DNA of 5,254 nucleotides from NCBI GenBank assembly GCA_030648695.1, contig JAUSHG010000041.1, forward strand, positions 1-5,254, given 5' to 3'. The DNA is from a bacterium. GTDB taxonomy: Bacteria; Patescibacteriota; Minisyncoccia; Phycocordibacterales; UBA10002. Below the pieces are notes generated by a model. That model had not been told where the DNA came from, made no database searches, and saw only the letters and a list, made by a program, of their open reading frames with translations. Numbering within the stretch: position 1 is the stretch's first letter; each line of letters begins with the position of its first letter. Both the position numbers and the translations under genes were made by a program. This document shows positions 4,228 through 5,254 of this stretch, piece after piece.

Positions 4228-5227
4228 GTCGTTAAAAATTGGAATTGTTGGATTACCGAATGTGGGAAAGTCCACACTTTTTAACGCGCTCACCAAACAG
4301 AGTGTGCCGGCGGAGAACTATCCGTTTTGCACTATAGACCCATCTGTAGGCATTGTGCCGGTTCCCGACGAGCGAATTCAACGGCTCAGTGAGTTTAGCC
4401 ATTCAGCTAAGACCGTTCCTGCAGTCGTGGAGTTCGTGGATATTGCGGGACTCGTAAAAGGAGCGGCAGAAGGCGAGGGGCTTGGCAACAAGTTTCTTTC
4501 GCATATCCGTGAAGTGGATGCCATTGCAGAGGTGGTACGTGTCTTTGAAGACAAAGATATTATCCATGTGGCCGGAAAAGTGGAACCCCTGCAGGACATT
4601 TCGATTATCAATCTTGAGTTGGTTTTGGCCGACCTTGAAACCGTGAGCAAACGACTTATGAGTTTGGGTAAGGATGTTAAAGCCGGGAAAAAGGAAGCAA
4701 TTATAGAGCAGGGAGCGCTGGAACGATTGCGAAAAGTTCTGGAGGCCGGAAAATTGACACGGGGAGAAGCACTTTCCGAACTGGAAGCTCCTTTTGTGTC
4801 ACAGCTTCAGCTTCTTACGCAAAAGCCGATTCTGTATGTGCTCAATACTTCGGAGGCGAACCCGACTGTCATTGCTGAAGTCCGTGATAAAATCCCCGGG
4901 CCGTTTGTAGAAATTGACCCGATTTTTGGGGCGGGACTTGATACGCTTATCACCGCGGCCTATGGTGCTCTCAATTTGATGACCTATTTTACAACCGGCG
5001 AAGACGAGACACGCGCATGGACGATTCCAAAAGATTCCACCGCCCCTCGCGCAGGGCGCGCGATTCACGGCGACTTTGAGCAGAAGTTTATCCGTGCTGA
5101 TGTGATTATGTGGGATAAACTCCTGGAAGCCAGCTCATATCCAAAAGCCCGCGAAAAAGGATGGGTACGCACGGAAGGAAAAGGATACATTGTGCAGGAC
5201 GGGGACGTAATTGAGTTCAAAATCTAA
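4226..5227 (+). CDS. ychF: Obg-family P-loop ATPase YchF/OLA1, short form
   Basis: YchF is a cytoplasmic, ribosome-associated P-loop NTPase of the TRAFAC Obg family that prefers ATP and is tied to translation and stress responses. In 333 residues it shows G1 GLPNVGKS (9-16), NYPFCTIDPSVG (31-42), G3 DIAG (72-75) with hydrophobic L76 in place of the catalytic Gln of Ras-like GTPases, and GEGLGNKFL (83-91). The NxxE form of G4 (NTSE, 207-210) marks ATP preference. The helical insert is roughly 125-190, and the C-terminal TGS domain runs from about LMTYFTTG (251-258) to YIVQDGDVIEFKI. The family is usually about 363 residues; roughly 25 are missing between the G4 strand and the TGS domain, where the acidic stretch (ELDEE...FLxELGL type) normally lies. 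There is no Shine-Dalgarno; the start abuts the repeat array. Identity is certain by motif order. Confidence 0.97.
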   Translation: MSLKIGIVGLPNVGKSTLFNALTKQSVPAENYPFCTIDPSVGIVPVPDERIQRLSEFSHSAKTVPAVVEFVDIAGLVKGAAEGEGLGNKFLSHIREVDAIAEVVRVFEDKDIIHVAGKVEPLQDISIINLELVLADLETVSKRLMSLGKDVKAGKKEAIIEQGALERLRKVLEAGKLTRGEALSELEAPFVSQLQLLTQKPILYVLNTSEANPTVIAEVRDKIPGPFVEIDPIFGAGLDTLITAAYGALNLMTYFTTGEDETRAWTIPKDSTAPRAGRAIHGDFEQKFIRADVIMWDKLLEASSYPKAREKGWVRTEGKGYIVQDGDVIEFKI

Positions 5228-5254
5228 TCTGTCAACCTGTGAGGTTGACAGATT
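5226..5254 (+). repeat. 13-bp perfect hairpin with GTG loop after ychF
   Basis: AATCTGTCAACCT (5226-5238) is the exact reverse complement of 5242-5254. The left arm uses the last two bases of the ychF stop. Both arms carry TTGACA (5245-5250 on plus, and its complement TGTCAA at 5230-5235). The window ends at the stem, so a following U-run cannot be seen; it may be the ychF terminator or another palindromic repeat. Confidence 0.75.

Noticed and set aside
1..5254. CRISPR array, insertion sequence or transposase
   Set aside because: No spacer-repeat pattern of CRISPR length and no transposase motif on either strand; the periodic repeats here have 7-8 bp steps only.

Overview
The window reads as a compact bacterial chromosome segment of intermediate base composition. 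The best guess is a Candidate Phyla Radiation (Patescibacteria, Parcubacteria-like) genome. This is inferred from an ATP synthase epsilon subunit with no C-terminal helical domain, a shortened YchF, a solitary purD with no purine neighbours, a tRNA without encoded CCA, very short spacers, and several genes without a Shine-Dalgarno. TGA is a normal stop here (atpD ends in TGA), so a recoded-UGA lineage is unlikely. The placement is inferred from gene form, not from a search.

Layout. 1-1286 is the 3' end of an F-type ATP synthase operon: the end of atpD (beta), a 46-nt near-perfect hairpin, a short atpC (epsilon), then an intrinsic terminator. 1339-2631 is purD (GAR synthetase) with its own Shine-Dalgarno and a UUCG-loop terminator. 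2684-2723 is a perfect 18-bp inverted repeat. 2803-2873 is tRNA-Ala(GGC), followed by a doubtful 62-codon reading frame. 3034-3465, on the minus strand, is a 143-residue protein that I do not recognise; it has a strong Shine-Dalgarno and its own terminator. Divergent from it, 3561-4142 encodes a flavodoxin-fold NAD(P)H:quinone oxidoreductase-like protein. An 8-bp-periodic repeat with inverted arms fills the spacer before ychF (4226-5227), and a 13-bp perfect hairpin closes the window.

How the genes relate. Only atpD and atpC clearly work together, in the catalytic F1 head and its central stalk. The rest are separate single-gene units: purine synthesis, translation (tRNA-Ala, YchF), a redox enzyme and an orphan.

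Most unusual. The recurring unexplained feature is in the spacers. The atpD-atpC and flavoprotein-ychF junctions are filled by short-period TTAA/TTAG motif arrays (7 bp and 8 bp) arranged as inverted repeats, running from stop codon to near or at the next start codon. The atpC 3' end and the window end carry related GTT-rich or GTTGAC sequences. These arrays are the best candidates for an undescribed regulatory or mobile repeat family.
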